This document shows, one piece after another, positions 52,452-61,867 of a stretch of 64,000 bases of DNA. Each line of letters opens with the position of its first letter. Within the stretch, counting starts at the first letter, position 1. Made by a program: the position numbers and the translations under genes. The notes beneath the pieces are model-generated. The model was given only the letters and a program-made list of their open reading frames with translations, searched no databases and was not told the origin of the DNA. The DNA comes from Synechococcus sp. MU1617 (lineage in GTDB: Bacteria; Cyanobacteriota; Cyanobacteriia; PCC-6307; Cyanobiaceae), in NCBI RefSeq assembly GCF_020514235.1, contig NZ_VTLB01000006.1, positions 88,189 through 152,188 of the forward strand, given 5' to 3'.

Positions 52452-53639
52452 TCAGGCCGGTTGCCGGGCCAGGGCTGCATCCACCGCCTGCTGCTGGTCA
52501 CGCCGGGTGATCCAGTGGTGATAGGTGCGGGTGTGGATCGTCACCGAGTGGCCCATCATCCTGGCGGCAACGGTGTCCGGCAGGCCGACGTGGATGGTGC
52601 GCACCGCCCAGGCGTGGCGCAGGTCGTAGGGGGTGATCGGCAGGTCGTAGCGGCGGAACTGCTCACTCACCCGCCGTCCCACCTGCTGGAGCGTGGTCCG
52701 ACGCAGATCGGTCTGGATCGCTGGCAGGGCGGCTGGATTCTCCGCCAGCTCCTGCAATCCGAAGCGCTCGACCCAGTCGGGGTGGAACGGCCAACTCTGG
52801 TGCTCACCGGTTTTGGTGGTCGGAAGCACCCGCAACACCTGATCCCCGCCTGGGGCCAGAGAGGAGCAATCGCAGAAGAACACCTCGTGGTTGCGCAGGC
52901 CGTAGGTGGCCATCAGGGCAAAGGCCAGGCGCCACTGCGGATTGGGAATGCGGCCTGCGGCTTCGAGGATCTGCGGATCGGTGGGCAGCTGGCGGAAGCG
53001 GGCCCGATGCAGGCCATAGCCGCCGGCCTCTTGGCGCCAGTCCTCCGGTAAGGGCAGCTCCAGATGCCGGGCTAGGGCGGCCAGGGCCGTGGCGCACTGC
53101 TGCCGGCTGCGGCTGCCGTCGTCGTAACTGGTCAGCGTTTGCATCAGCAGCGCTGGCTCCAGCGGCTGATCACTGCACTGACGCGCCAGTCGCCTGAGGT
53201 AGGGCAAGTAGGCACTGGTCCAGGTGGTGCGACTGCTCGCTGGTGAACGGCGTCGGCGCGGGTCGGCAAAAAAGGCTGCTTCGAAGCTTTCGATGGCGGT
53301 CTGGATGCTGATCGAGCGCCCCTTGGCCGTGGCTGATGAGGTGGGGGCCGACCAGAGCGTCCAATCAAAACTGCGCTGCTCCAATTGCAGCTGCACCAGG
53401 GCAGCAGTGCTGAGGGCTTGATTCAGTCCGGCTGGATCGGCCATCAGCCCCAGGCTGATGCGTTGCAAGCCGCTCTGGCTTGGATCCCCGCGCAATGGCA
53501 GAGACCCGCGCAGGTTCAGACGTCGTCCCCGCTGTTCGATGCGCAGGCGTGACCCCCGTGCCGCCAGCTGCGCATTGGCGGTCTCCAGCGCACTTTTGAA
53601 CTCCATAAATGTGTCGTTGGAACCAAGGATCGCGTCCAT
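52452..53639 (-). CDS. tyrosine recombinase-like protein with Tyr for box-II His
   Basis: 395 residues. The C-terminal domain carries the tyrosine-recombinase set R249 ([10 protein letters not shown]), K276 (TTKTGE), R341 (YDLRHAW), H364 (MMGHS) and nucleophile Y373 (RTYHHW). The box-II His two residues before R341 (H308 in lambda Int) is Tyr at 338. An N-terminal region of ~220 residues holds a helical core-binding domain. It is neither flanked by a tRNA nor by visible direct repeats, so it may be a resident protein rather than a prophage integrase. The ATG at 53639 leaves 33 bp to divergent hemH. DNA target unknown. Confidence 0.8.
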   Translation of the reverse strand: MDAILGSNDTFMEFKSALETANAQLAARGSRLRIEQRGRRLNLRGSLPLRGDPSQSGLQRISLGLMADPAGLNQALSTAALVQLQLEQRSFDWTLWSAPTSSATAKGRSISIQTAIESFEAAFFADPRRRRSPASSRTTWTSAYLPYLRRLARQCSDQPLEPALLMQTLTSYDDGSRSRQQCATALAALARHLELPLPEDWRQEAGGYGLHRARFRQLPTDPQILEAAGRIPNPQWRLAFALMATYGLRNHEVFFCDCSSLAPGGDQVLRVLPTTKTGEHQSWPFHPDWVERFGLQELAENPAALPAIQTDLRRTTLQQVGRRVSEQFRRYDLPITPYDLRHAWAVRTIHVGLPDTVAARMMGHSVTIHTRTYHHWITRRDQQQAVDAALARQPA

Positions 53640-53672
53640 GGCGGCTACGCTCAACCCCCGAAAAGCGTTCTG

Positions 53673-54854
53673 ATGGGTATGTCTCGCGTCGGTGTCGTCC
53701 TGCTGAATCTGGGTGGCCCGGAGCGTATCCAAGACGTTGGACCGTTTCTGTACAACCTGTTCGCCGATCCGGAGATCATTCGGCTACCCAGCCCGGCGCT
53801 GCAGAAACCGCTGGCTTGGTTGATCAGCACCTTGCGCAGTGGCAAGTCGCAGGAGGCCTATCGCTCCATCGGTGGCGGATCACCACTGCGGCGAATCACG
53901 GAGCAGCAGGCCCGGGAACTTCAGAGCTTGCTGCGTCAGCGCGGCATCGATGCCACCAGCTACGTGGCCATGCGCTACTGGCATCCATTTACCGAATCCG
54001 CAGTGGCGGATATCAAGGCCGACGGCATGGATGAGGTGGTGGTGCTTCCGCTCTACCCCCATTTCTCGATCAGCACGAGTGGATCCAGTTTCCGCGAGCT
54101 TCAGCGCCTGCGGCAGGCGGATCCCGCGTTTGAGAAGTTGCCGATTCGCTGCATCCGCAGCTGGTTTGACCACCCGGGATATGTGAAGGCCATGGCCGAG
54201 CTGATCGCTGCAGAGGTCCGCAACAGCGACGATCCCACGAAGGCCCATGTCTTCTTCAGCGCCCACGGTGTTCCGAAGAGCTACGTCGAAGAGGCAGGCG
54301 ACCCCTATCAAAAAGAGATCGAATCCTGCACCGATCTGATCATGAAGGAGTTGGCCGTTCAAATGGGCCACGACAACCCCTTCACCCTGGCGTACCAAAG
54401 CCGTGTGGGCCCGGTGGAGTGGCTCAAGCCATACACCGAGGAGGCCCTTGAGGAATTGGGCCAAGCGAAGACCAACGATCTGGTGGTGGTGCCGATCAGC
54501 TTTGTCAGCGAACACATCGAGACGCTCGAGGAAATCGACATCGAATACCGGGAGTTGGCCACCGAAGCCGGCGTGGTGAATTTCCGCCGGGTGCGCGCTC
54601 TCGACACCTACTCCCCCTTCATCGAAGGCTTGGCCGATCTCGTGGCTACCAGCCTTCAGGGTCCTGAAGTGAGTCTTGATGCGGCGGCGGAGCTTCCCAA
54701 CAAGGTGAAGCTCTATCCCCAGGAAAAGTGGGAATGGGGTTGGAACAACAGTTCTGAGGTCTGGAACGGCCGTCTGGCCATGGTCGGTTTTTCTGCCTTT
54801 TTGCTGGAGCTGATCAGTGGTCAAGGGCCGCTGCATGCGCTCGGTCTGCTCTGA
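53673..54854 (+). CDS. hemH: ferrochelatase with C-terminal chlorophyll-binding helix
   Basis: 393 residues. The ferrochelatase domain shows [30 protein letters not shown] (catalytic His) and the [21 protein letters not shown] block. It inserts iron into protoporphyrin IX. The last ~37 residues, separated by a Pro/Trp linker, are a light-harvesting-like helix with E362-V-W-N365-G-R367-L-A-M-V-G-F, the chlorophyll-binding HLIP pattern. Such a tail is a known trait of cyanobacterial and plastid ferrochelatases. ATG at 53673, with MSRVGVV two codons later as an alternative. It diverges from the recombinase-like gene. Confidence 0.96.
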   Translation: MGMSRVGVVLLNLGGPERIQDVGPFLYNLFADPEIIRLPSPALQKPLAWLISTLRSGKSQEAYRSIGGGSPLRRITEQQARELQSLLRQRGIDATSYVAMRYWHPFTESAVADIKADGMDEVVVLPLYPHFSISTSGSSFRELQRLRQADPAFEKLPIRCIRSWFDHPGYVKAMAELIAAEVRNSDDPTKAHVFFSAHGVPKSYVEEAGDPYQKEIESCTDLIMKELAVQMGHDNPFTLAYQSRVGPVEWLKPYTEEALEELGQAKTNDLVVVPISFVSEHIETLEEIDIEYRELATEAGVVNFRRVRALDTYSPFIEGLADLVATSLQGPEVSLDAAAELPNKVKLYPQEKWEWGWNNSSEVWNGRLAMVGFSAFLLELISGQGPLHALGLL

Positions 54855-54861
54855 TCAAGCC

Positions 54862-54880
54862 AGGGGCGCTTCGGGCCCTT
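54862..54880 (+). terminator. possible terminator hairpin after hemH
   Basis: AGGGGC and GGCCCTT arms around CGCTTCG-like sequence just after the hemH stop. The stem is short and followed by TAATCTT, not a full T-run, so the call is weak. Confidence 0.35.
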
Positions 54881-54910
54881 AATCTTGAGGGTCATTGACC
54901 CGTCGCCTCT

Positions 54911-56698
54911 GTGACTCTCACCTCAGCGTCTTCGGCCGTCACTGGGCAGCAGGCCGGTCACGGTGGGCAGAGAATGTCTGGGGCGACAGCCCTGATGGAT
55001 GCGTTGCGGCGCCATGGCGTCGACACCATTTTCGGCTACCCCGGCGGCGCCATTCTCCCGATTTACGACGCACTTCACATCGCCGAAAGCGAGGGTTGGG
55101 TCAAGCACATCCTGGTCCGGCATGAGCAGGCCGGCACCCACGCGGCCGATGCCTACGCCCGCGCCACAGGCAAGGTGGGCGTTTGCTTCGGCACATCGGG
55201 GCCCGGTGCCACCAACTTGGTGACCGGCATCGCCACCGCCCAGATGGACTCGGTGCCCATGGTGGTGATCACCGGCCAGGTGCCGCGTCCGGCGATTGGC
55301 ACCGATGCCTTCCAGGAGACCGACATCTTCGGCATCACCCTGCCGATCGTGAAACATTCCTGGGTGGTGCGCGATCCGGCAGATCTCGCCTCCATCGTTG
55401 CCCAGGCTTTTCTGATTGCAGCCAGTGGTCGTCCGGGCCCCGTGCTGATTGACATCCCGAAGGATGTTGGCCAGGAGATGTTCGACTACGTGCCGGTTGA
55501 GCCCGGATCGATTGTTCCCAAAGGCTTCCGTAAGCCTCAGCCCCCCCGGGATGAACCGATCCTGTCGGCGCTTGAGCTGATCGCCGAGGCAGAGCATCCC
55601 CTGCTCTATGTGGGCGGTGGTGCGATCTCAGCCGGTGCCCACGACAGCCTGCGGGTGATTGCCGAGCGCTACCAGATACCCGTCACTACCACCTTGATGG
55701 GGAAGGGTGCATTCGATGAAAACGACCCCCTCTCGGTGGGCATGCTCGGCATGCACGGCACGGCCTACGCCAACTTCGCCGTCACCGAATGCGATCTGCT
55801 GATTGCTGTTGGAGCCCGTTTTGACGATCGGGTGACCGGAAAGCTCGATACTTTTGCTCCCCGCGCCCAGGTCATCCACTTCGAGATTGACCCGGCCGAA
55901 ATCGGCAAGACCCGCCGCCCCGATGTGGCGGTGCTGGGAGACCTGAGCCTGAGTGTGGCGCGGTTGGTCGAGCTGAGCCTGCAGCAGCAGGTGCAGCCCC
56001 GCACGGCCTCTTGGTTGGCACGCATCGCTGAGTGGAAAAAGACTTATCCCCTCACCGTTCCTCCCGCCGAAGGCCCCTTATTCCCCCAAGAGGTTCTGCT
56101 GGCCGTTCGCGAGTTGGCACCGAATGCCATCGTCACCACGGATGTGGGCCAGCATCAGATGTGGGCTGCCCAGTACCTGCGTAATGGGCCTCGGGGCTGG
56201 ATCAGCAGTGCCGGTCTCGGCACCATGGGTTTTGGCATGCCGGCTGCGATGGGCGCCCAAGTGGCTTGCCCCGATCGTCAGGTGGTGTGCATCGCGGGTG
56301 ACGCCAGCATCCTGATGAACATTCAGGAGCTGGGAACCCTGGCGGCCTATGGCCTCCCGGTGAAGGTGGTGATCGTCAACAACCACTGGCAGGGCATGGT
56401 GCGCCAGTGGCAGGAGAGTTTCTACGAGGAGCGCTATTCCGCCTCCGACATGCTTAATGGCATGCCGGACTTCGTGGCCCTTGCACGCTCCTTCGGTGTG
56501 GAAGGCGTCCACATCCGCGAGCGGGAGTCGTTGCGCAGTGATCTCGAGGCGGCGCTCAAGGCTCCCGGCCCGATGTTGATTGACATCCACGTTCGTCGTG
56601 GTGAGAACTGCTATCCGATGGTTCCCCCAGGCAAAAGCAATGCTGAAATGGTTGGCCTCCCGGCTCCCATGCCGGTTCTCAACGCGCCGACCTCTTGA
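54911..56698 (+). CDS. ilvB: acetolactate synthase, large catalytic subunit
   Basis: 595 residues. [15 protein letters not shown] and [20 protein letters not shown] (with the catalytic Glu) open the thiamine-diphosphate enzyme; PIGx[19 protein letters not shown] and the TPP motif [15 protein letters not shown] with [12 protein letters not shown] follow. It makes acetolactate or acetohydroxybutyrate for valine, leucine and isoleucine. The start is GTG at 54911, ahead of a short ~20-residue leader before [11 protein letters not shown] regulatory subunit (ilvH/ilvN) is not adjacent. The next gene begins inside its stop codon. Confidence 0.97.
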   Translation: MTLTSASSAVTGQQAGHGGQRMSGATALMDALRRHGVDTIFGYPGGAILPIYDALHIAESEGWVKHILVRHEQAGTHAADAYARATGKVGVCFGTSGPGATNLVTGIATAQMDSVPMVVITGQVPRPAIGTDAFQETDIFGITLPIVKHSWVVRDPADLASIVAQAFLIAASGRPGPVLIDIPKDVGQEMFDYVPVEPGSIVPKGFRKPQPPRDEPILSALELIAEAEHPLLYVGGGAISAGAHDSLRVIAERYQIPVTTTLMGKGAFDENDPLSVGMLGMHGTAYANFAVTECDLLIAVGARFDDRVTGKLDTFAPRAQVIHFEIDPAEIGKTRRPDVAVLGDLSLSVARLVELSLQQQVQPRTASWLARIAEWKKTYPLTVPPAEGPLFPQEVLLAVRELAPNAIVTTDVGQHQMWAAQYLRNGPRGWISSAGLGTMGFGMPAAMGAQVACPDRQVVCIAGDASILMNIQELGTLAAYGLPVKVVIVNNHWQGMVRQWQESFYEERYSASDMLNGMPDFVALARSFGVEGVHIRERESLRSDLEAALKAPGPMLIDIHVRRGENCYPMVPPGKSNAEMVGLPAPMPVLNAPTS

Positions 56699-57042
56699 TT
56701 CGTTTTGTCTTAATCGGCTTTTTGCTGCTGCTTTGGGCCGTGCCTGTACAGGCTGCTGAGGTGCTTCAGGTGCGCAGCAGTTCACTGCTGCAGGTTGGCG
56801 ATCACAACCGCACCTACACCGTTGCCCTCTCCTGTGCTGCCGTTGATGCGAGCCAGGAAGCCGAGGCCACCGCATGGCTGCGTCAGGAGCTGCCGCGCCG
56901 CCGCAAGGTCAATTTGCGGCCGGTCGGCTCCAGTGAGGGTCAGCTGATGGCTCGGGTGACCCCGATAGGTGCTGAGCGTGACCTCAGCGCTGGCTTGATT
57001 GCCGCTGGTTTGGCCAGCAACAGCTGTGGGGTTGATGGCTGA
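56695..57042 (+). CDS. small exported protein, SNase-like but without catalytic residues
   Basis: 115 residues: signal peptide ([17 protein letters not shown], cut after VQA), then a domain whose strand order recalls staphylococcal-nuclease OB folds ([16 protein letters not shown] ... [19 protein letters not shown] ... LMARVTPIG ... [13 protein letters not shown]). The nuclease residues (Arg, and Glu in the DAPE position) are not seen, so it is presumably not a nuclease. TTG at 56695 overlaps the ilvB stop (TTGA). It overlaps the following gene by 8 bp. Function unknown. Confidence 0.6.
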   Translation: MIRFVLIGFLLLLWAVPVQAAEVLQVRSSSLLQVGDHNRTYTVALSCAAVDASQEAEATAWLRQELPRRRKVNLRPVGSSEGQLMARVTPIGAERDLSAGLIAAGLASNSCGVDG

Positions 57043-57259
57043 TAACCGCATTGCCAGGGGGATTGTGTTGGTGCCCTGCCTGCTGCTTGGGGCTGCCTTT
57101 CTGGCCACAGCCGCCTGGGGGCAGGGCGCCGCAGCTGAAAATCGCACCCTGGCCATTGGCATTGGTGCTGGCTTGCTTTTGGCTGGTGGTTTGTCCCAGT
57201 TGGGCGGCGGCTCTGAGACCTCTGTGACAAAACCAGACGAGTCAGACCCCTCTCCCTAA
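57035..57259 (+). CDS. small two-helix membrane protein, unknown
   Basis: 74 residues with two hydrophobic segments (IVLVPCLLLGAAFLATAAWG; LAIGIGAGLLLAGGLSQLG) joined by a short polar turn, and a Ser/Thr/Asp-rich tail. The ATG at 57035 overlaps the previous gene by 8 bp and the lipoprotein gene starts 33 bp later, so all three may be a single transcript with ilvB. No family recognised. Confidence 0.55.
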   Translation: MADNRIARGIVLVPCLLLGAAFLATAAWGQGAAAENRTLAIGIGAGLLLAGGLSQLGGGSETSVTKPDESDPSP

Positions 57260-57292
57260 TTTGCGTGGATCGGGTTGCTTCCCTCCGATTCC

Positions 57293-58483
57293 ATGTCGAA
57301 GCCTGAGTGGCGACGTTGGCCTTGGCTGTCGTGGTTTGTTGTGGCAGCCACGCTGATCGGCTGCCAGTCAATCGTTGCCAGTGGGGTTAGTCGCCCAAGG
57401 TTTGCGGTGCTGCTGCCGATGGGGCACCGCGATGCTGAATTGCGGCACAACTTTCTCCAGGGCTTTCGTCTGGGCCAGGCTTCGGTGGAGGCCTGTGGTG
57501 AGCCCTTCCCGCAGGTTGCTTGGCATGGAACCAACTCCGGCGATGCGCCCGATCCGCAGTTGATGCCATCCAGTGATCTCAAGCTTCTGGTGGCTCCCCC
57601 GTCTGCGGATCTGCGGGCCTTTGCCGCCTTGGCTGACGAGCGGGACCTCACCGTGTTGCTCCCCTATCAGCGTGGCCAGTCGCTGGACACCCTGCGCGGG
57701 CTGGAAGGCCGTGAACGGCTCTGGCCGCTTGTTCCCTCCCGTCAGGAGGATCTGAAGGCGATGGTGGCGGCGGCGATGGAGGCCGGCTGGGGACGAGCAA
57801 TGGTGGTGGAGGACCCTTCTGCCCTCGAATCCACCAGCTCAAATACTTTTGTGGAGCTGTTCAAGGCCGCTGGCGGCATTGTTGAGAGCTACGAAGCGCA
57901 GCCTGTCCAGCGGGTGGATCCCAGCAACAACGGGCGTCTGCAACGGTTCAAGGACGACATGGCCTGGTCTTGGGTGCCCACCGTTGTGGTCGCCGATGCT
58001 CCAGACGGCCTTCTCTCCCAAGAGCTGCGGGCTGAGCAACAGCAAGGGCGCTTCGGCGGTGGTGCGCCGCTGACGCCGAACTGGATTTGGCTCACCGAGG
58101 CGGAAGGTCTGCAGGATGCGCCCGCGGTGCCTTGGCAGCAGCTTGGGCTTCAGCACCCAGCCCGTGGCACGGCCTGGGCTGAATTTCAACAGGATTTCAA
58201 GCAGCAGACCGGCAAGGCTCCATCGTTGCTCGCGGGTGCGGGGTTTGATACGGCGCGGCTGTTGGCCCTTGCCGATGCAGCCCCCTTGCCGCTGTCTGCT
58301 GACGGGGGCGTCGATGCGATGGGGTGGTTGGACCCCGATCAGCAGGAGGCCGTCCCGATTTGCCAGGCCTTTGATCAGCGTCGACGCGGGGAGCGTCTCC
58401 GTCTGAAAGCCGTTGCCAGTGATTCCCGCTTTCGTGCTGGTCAGGCACCATCAGGCCAGGCCATGGCCAGTCTGATCGAATGA
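57293..58483 (+). CDS. lipoprotein with type 1 periplasmic-binding-protein-like fold
   Basis: 396 residues: a basic start, hydrophobic signal and lipobox TLIGC near residue 24. Then FAVLLPMGHRDAELRHNFLQGFRLG, AMVVEDPSALESTSSNTFVELF and WIWLTEAEGLQDAPAV suggest two alternating lobes as in Leu/Ile/Val-binding (type 1) proteins or LpoA. No transporter genes are beside it, so a role as sensor or in the envelope (LpoA-like activator of PBPs) is possible. The ATG at 57293 gives the best signal peptide. Confidence 0.7.
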   Translation: MSKPEWRRWPWLSWFVVAATLIGCQSIVASGVSRPRFAVLLPMGHRDAELRHNFLQGFRLGQASVEACGEPFPQVAWHGTNSGDAPDPQLMPSSDLKLLVAPPSADLRAFAALADERDLTVLLPYQRGQSLDTLRGLEGRERLWPLVPSRQEDLKAMVAAAMEAGWGRAMVVEDPSALESTSSNTFVELFKAAGGIVESYEAQPVQRVDPSNNGRLQRFKDDMAWSWVPTVVVADAPDGLLSQELRAEQQQGRFGGGAPLTPNWIWLTEAEGLQDAPAVPWQQLGLQHPARGTAWAEFQQDFKQQTGKAPSLLAGAGFDTARLLALADAAPLPLSADGGVDAMGWLDPDQQEAVPICQAFDQRRRGERLRLKAVASDSRFRAGQAPSGQAMASLIE

Positions 58484-58505
58484 GGTCTGGGGACACAACC
58501 TCGAG

Positions 58506-60173
58506 ATGCTGCGCCTTAGTGAACTGAAGCTGCCCCTCGACCATGGGGAGGAAGCGCTGCAGGAAGCGGTGCTCAAACGTTTGCGGATTCCCGCCGATCG
58601 TCTTTTGGGTCAGACCCTGGTGAAGCGCAGTGTTGATGCGCGGCGCCGCGACCGGATCCAGCTGATTTACAGCGTGGATGTGCAGGTGAAGGGTGAAGCC
58701 GCCCTGTTGCGGCGCATCGGCAACAAAGCTCGGGTGCGTCCGGCCCCAGACACCCGCTACCGGCCCGTGGGCCAGGCGCCGGATGGCTTCCCTTTGGACG
58801 CGGGCGATCGGCCTGTGGTGGTGGGGGCAGGCCCCTGCGGTTATTTCGCTGCGCTGCTGTTGGCGCAGATGGGCTTTCGCCCGCTGTTGCTGGAACGGGG
58901 TCAGGCCGTCAAGCAACGCACAGCTGACACCTTCGGCTTCTGGCGGGGCAACAGCCCTTTCAACCCGGAATCGAATGCCCAATTCGGTGAGGGTGGAGCG
59001 GGAACGTTTTCTGACGGCAAGCTCTACAGCCAGGTCAGCGATCCCGAGCACTACGGCCACAAGGTGCTGGAGGAACTGGTGGCCTGTGGTGCCAGCGAGG
59101 AGATCCTCACGCTGCATCGCCCCCACATCGGCACGTTCAAGCTCGCCACGGTTGTCCGCGGCTTGCGGGCTCGGATTGAAGCCTTGGGAGGTGAGGTGCG
59201 TTTCAACAGTCGCGTGACACGCCTTCAGCTCAGCGACAGCAGCGGTGAGAAGCCACATCAACTCGATGGAGTGGTTCTGGCCGATGGAACGGAGATTCCC
59301 TGTCGCCATCTGGTGCTGGCTCCCGGTCATTCCGCACGAGACTGCTTTGAAATGCTGCAGGAGATCGGTGTGCAGCTGCAGCGCAAACCGTTTTCCGTGG
59401 GCGTGCGAATTGAGCATCCGCAGCATCTGATTGATGCAGCCCGCTGGGGGGAGGCGGCTGGCCATCCGCGTCTCGGGGCAGCCGAGTACAAGCTGGTGCA
59501 CCATGCCGAGAACGGCCGCTGCGTCTACAGCTTCTGCATGTGTCCTGGTGGATTTGTGGTGGGGGCAACGTCGGAAGAAGGCCGGGTGGTGACCAATGGC
59601 ATGAGCCAGCATTCCCGCAATGAGCGCAACGCCAACAGCGGGTTGGTTGTGGCCCTGGACGCCGATGACCTGGCTCCGTTTGAACGCTTTCCCGGGGATC
59701 CGTTGGCGGGCATTGGCCTGCAACGGCATCTGGAGGAGCGCGCCTTTCGCTTGGGGGGCAGCAGCTATGCCGCACCGGCGCAGCGACTGGAGGATTTCCT
59801 GGCCTCTCGGCCGTCAACCCGGCTCGGAGCCATTGCAGCGTCCTATCAACCGGGTGTGCATCCCGCCGACCTGGCTGAGCTGCTTCCAGCCCCCATCATT
59901 GAGGCCTTGCGGGAGGCGTTGCCGGCCTTTGCCCGCAAGTTGAAGGGCTACGACCACGCCGATGCGGTGCTCACTGGCGTGGAAACCCGCACGTCATCGC
60001 CTGTGCGGATTCCCAGGGATGAGGCTTTGGAATCGCTCAATGTGAAAGGACTGGTGCCGGCCGGTGAAGGGGCGGGCTATGCCGGGGGCATCCTGTCGGC
60101 CGGAATCGATGGCATTCGGGCTGCTGAAGCCTTGGCCATCCAGATCCTGGGGACCAAACCCAGGCCCCATTGA
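58506..60173 (+). CDS. FAD-dependent oxidoreductase (COG2509-like)
   Basis: 555 residues: a ~100-residue N-terminal domain (LSELKLPLDHGEEALQEAVLKRLRI), then a Rossmann nucleotide-binding start VVVGAGPCGYFAALLLAQMG near residue 107, and the family blocks GNSPFNPESNAQFGEGGAGTFSDGKL and EGAGYAGGILSAGIDGIRAAEAL. Members of this uncharacterised family have FAD but unknown substrates. ATG at 58506, 22 bp after the lipoprotein stop. Convergent with pgeF (3-bp gap). Confidence 0.82.
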   Translation: MLRLSELKLPLDHGEEALQEAVLKRLRIPADRLLGQTLVKRSVDARRRDRIQLIYSVDVQVKGEAALLRRIGNKARVRPAPDTRYRPVGQAPDGFPLDAGDRPVVVGAGPCGYFAALLLAQMGFRPLLLERGQAVKQRTADTFGFWRGNSPFNPESNAQFGEGGAGTFSDGKLYSQVSDPEHYGHKVLEELVACGASEEILTLHRPHIGTFKLATVVRGLRARIEALGGEVRFNSRVTRLQLSDSSGEKPHQLDGVVLADGTEIPCRHLVLAPGHSARDCFEMLQEIGVQLQRKPFSVGVRIEHPQHLIDAARWGEAAGHPRLGAAEYKLVHHAENGRCVYSFCMCPGGFVVGATSEEGRVVTNGMSQHSRNERNANSGLVVALDADDLAPFERFPGDPLAGIGLQRHLEERAFRLGGSSYAAPAQRLEDFLASRPSTRLGAIAASYQPGVHPADLAELLPAPIIEALREALPAFARKLKGYDHADAVLTGVETRTSSPVRIPRDEALESLNVKGLVPAGEGAGYAGGILSAGIDGIRAAEALAIQILGTKPRPH

Positions 60174-60176
60174 TCT

Positions 60177-60971
60177 TCAGCTGTAGTTGGGGGCTTGCGC
60201 CACGATGCCGCTCCACTGCACGGCTTTCACCTGATCCCGTCGCCAGGAGTGGAACAGCTCGGGTTCACTGACGGTGCAGAGCGGGCAGTGGGCGATCCGT
60301 TCGCCAGGAATTCCCGCACCCTGGAGCTGCAATCTGGCTGCGGTTCGGATATCCAGGCGATGCCGCCCCGGCTGCTTATCGGGCACCAGGGCCCCGGCCT
60401 TGGATAAGGCAGCCTCGCCGGGGATCGCGTCGCTGACGGCCTCCACCACCTCGTCGCCCACTTGGTAACAAGGGCCGCTGACGGCCGGACCCAGGGCAAC
60501 AACCAGATCCTCCCGCCGGGCACCCCGCTCCAGCAACCGATCCAGGGCCGTGATCAGGATTCCAGCTGCCACCCCACGCCAACCGGCATGACAGGCCGCG
60601 GCATGCCCGGTGCCGGGATCTGCGATCAGAACAGGCGTGCAGTCGGCGCCGCACACCCAGAGGCTTTGCCCCCCACGATCACTCACCAGTCCATCGGCCT
60701 CAGGCCAGGGATCCTGACGGGCGTCGCTGCCGTTCAGAACGATTCCACTGTGGATCTGCTGGGGCCGGTGGACGCTGATGCCAGCGCTGATGTATCCCGC
60801 TAGTTGATCGGGCCCGCGGCCGTGCCAAAGCCGGGTGAAGAAGCCGTGCTCGAAACCCTGTTCATGGAGAAGATCGCTCTGGAGGTAATAGCCCCCGTAA
60901 CAACCGATCCAGGTCCAGCCCTTCAACTTGTTGAAGCGGCTGTCTGGTCGATCAAACGGCCCGTCTTTCAT
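60177..60971 (-). CDS. pgeF: PgeF/YfiH-family laccase-domain protein
   Basis: 264 residues of the DUF152/YfiH family. The zinc ligands are visible: His in QQIHSG, Cys in GADCTPVLI and His in CHAGWRGVAAG. In E. coli YfiH corrects misincorporated residues in peptidoglycan precursors, and other members have purine nucleoside phosphorylase/adenosine deaminase activities. The start is ATG at 60971. It shares an operon direction with tab2 and rps1b, with 11 bp to tab2. Confidence 0.88.
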   Translation of the reverse strand: MKDGPFDRPDSRFNKLKGWTWIGCYGGYYLQSDLLHEQGFEHGFFTRLWHGRGPDQLAGYISAGISVHRPQQIHSGIVLNGSDARQDPWPEADGLVSDRGGQSLWVCGADCTPVLIADPGTGHAAACHAGWRGVAAGILITALDRLLERGARREDLVVALGPAVSGPCYQVGDEVVEAVSDAIPGEAALSKAGALVPDKQPGRHRLDIRTAARLQLQGAGIPGERIAHCPLCTVSEPELFHSWRRDQVKAVQWSGIVAQAPNYS

Positions 60972-60982
60972 CAGCCCTGCAA

Positions 60983-61867
60983 TCAGGCCATCGGGATGTC
61001 TCGCAGCATCCAGAAGCCGCCGAAGGTCTGTTCTTCGGGGCTGGCTTGGATGGCGATGAATTGGAGGCCGCGCACCTGCTGTTGCGAGGTCGCCAGGGCT
61101 TCGGCAATTTCAGCGGCGACGCCCGGTTCTAGGTCGCTCACCAGCCAGCGGTCGTCCTGACCAGCCTCCAGCACCAGCTGGCGGTCTTCAACGATCATGC
61201 GCACGGGCTCTAGCCCCCCCAACCAGCCAGCCATGGCGAGCGAGCGGCTCTGGCTGAATAGGCGCAGACCCGGCACAGAGGCCTCGGGGTCGATGCCATC
61301 GGGCACCGGCAGCAGCCCGCTGAAACTCATCGGCCATTCCGATGCCTCCAGCAGCAGGCTTGCCGGCAGGGCGGCCCAGCTCCAGGCGTCTCCTTGAACT
61401 TCTTCCGGCAGGGGCACCGGAGGGGTTGGGACGGGCGCCGGCGGCGGTGCCAATGGGCCCGCCATGAATCCCTCTTCCTCGGGGTAGACCTCCCTCTCGC
61501 GCTGTTGAAGCCAATCGAGCAGCGCGAAGGTGCGGCGACTGGGAATCACCTCGAGGTCTTGTTCGGCTGCGGCGCGCTGCACCATGGTGCGCATCGAACT
61601 GCGCCAGCAGCGCAAACGGACGGGAGAACCCCAGCCTCCGCTGGCGGATGCCTCCTTGGCTTCTGCCAGGGCTTGGCTCAACCAAAGCGAATTCACCTCT
61701 CCAGAGGGACACACCTTGGCGAAGCGAAATGGCCCTGCATCGCCGCTTGCGGCGGGGGTGGAGGTGATCAGCAGTTCCCAACGCTTGCGGCCATCGGCCT
61801 CAAGAATTGGTCGGGAGTAGAAGTCGAGTTCCCAGTCTTCAGCGGCTGTCAGGGCAGCAGTGCTCAT
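60983..61867 (-). CDS. Tab2/Atab2-family RNA-binding protein
   Basis: 294 residues with the family hallmarks WELDFYSRPILEADGRKRWELLI at the start and GFWMLRDIPMA at the end. In algae and plants Tab2/ATAB2 binds mRNA and helps translate psaB (photosystem I); cyanobacterial members are thought to act similarly, though this is inference here. A Pro-rich linker (LAPPPAPVPTPPVPLPEE) splits it near the middle. It overlaps rps1b by 4 bp (ATGA), so the pair is probably co-translated. Confidence 0.88.
   Translation of the reverse strand: MSTAALTAAEDWELDFYSRPILEADGRKRWELLITSTPAASGDAGPFRFAKVCPSGEVNSLWLSQALAEAKEASASGGWGSPVRLRCWRSSMRTMVQRAAAEQDLEVIPSRRTFALLDWLQQREREVYPEEEGFMAGPLAPPPAPVPTPPVPLPEEVQGDAWSWAALPASLLLEASEWPMSFSGLLPVPDGIDPEASVPGLRLFSQSRSLAMAGWLGGLEPVRMIVEDRQLVLEAGQDDRWLVSDLEPGVAAEIAEALATSQQQVRGLQFIAIQASPEEQTFGGFWMLRDIPMA

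Noticed and set aside
52452..53639. A prophage or genomic island at the recombinase-like gene
   Set aside because: No tRNA, att-like repeats, phage genes or change of base composition around it; neighbours are core genes.
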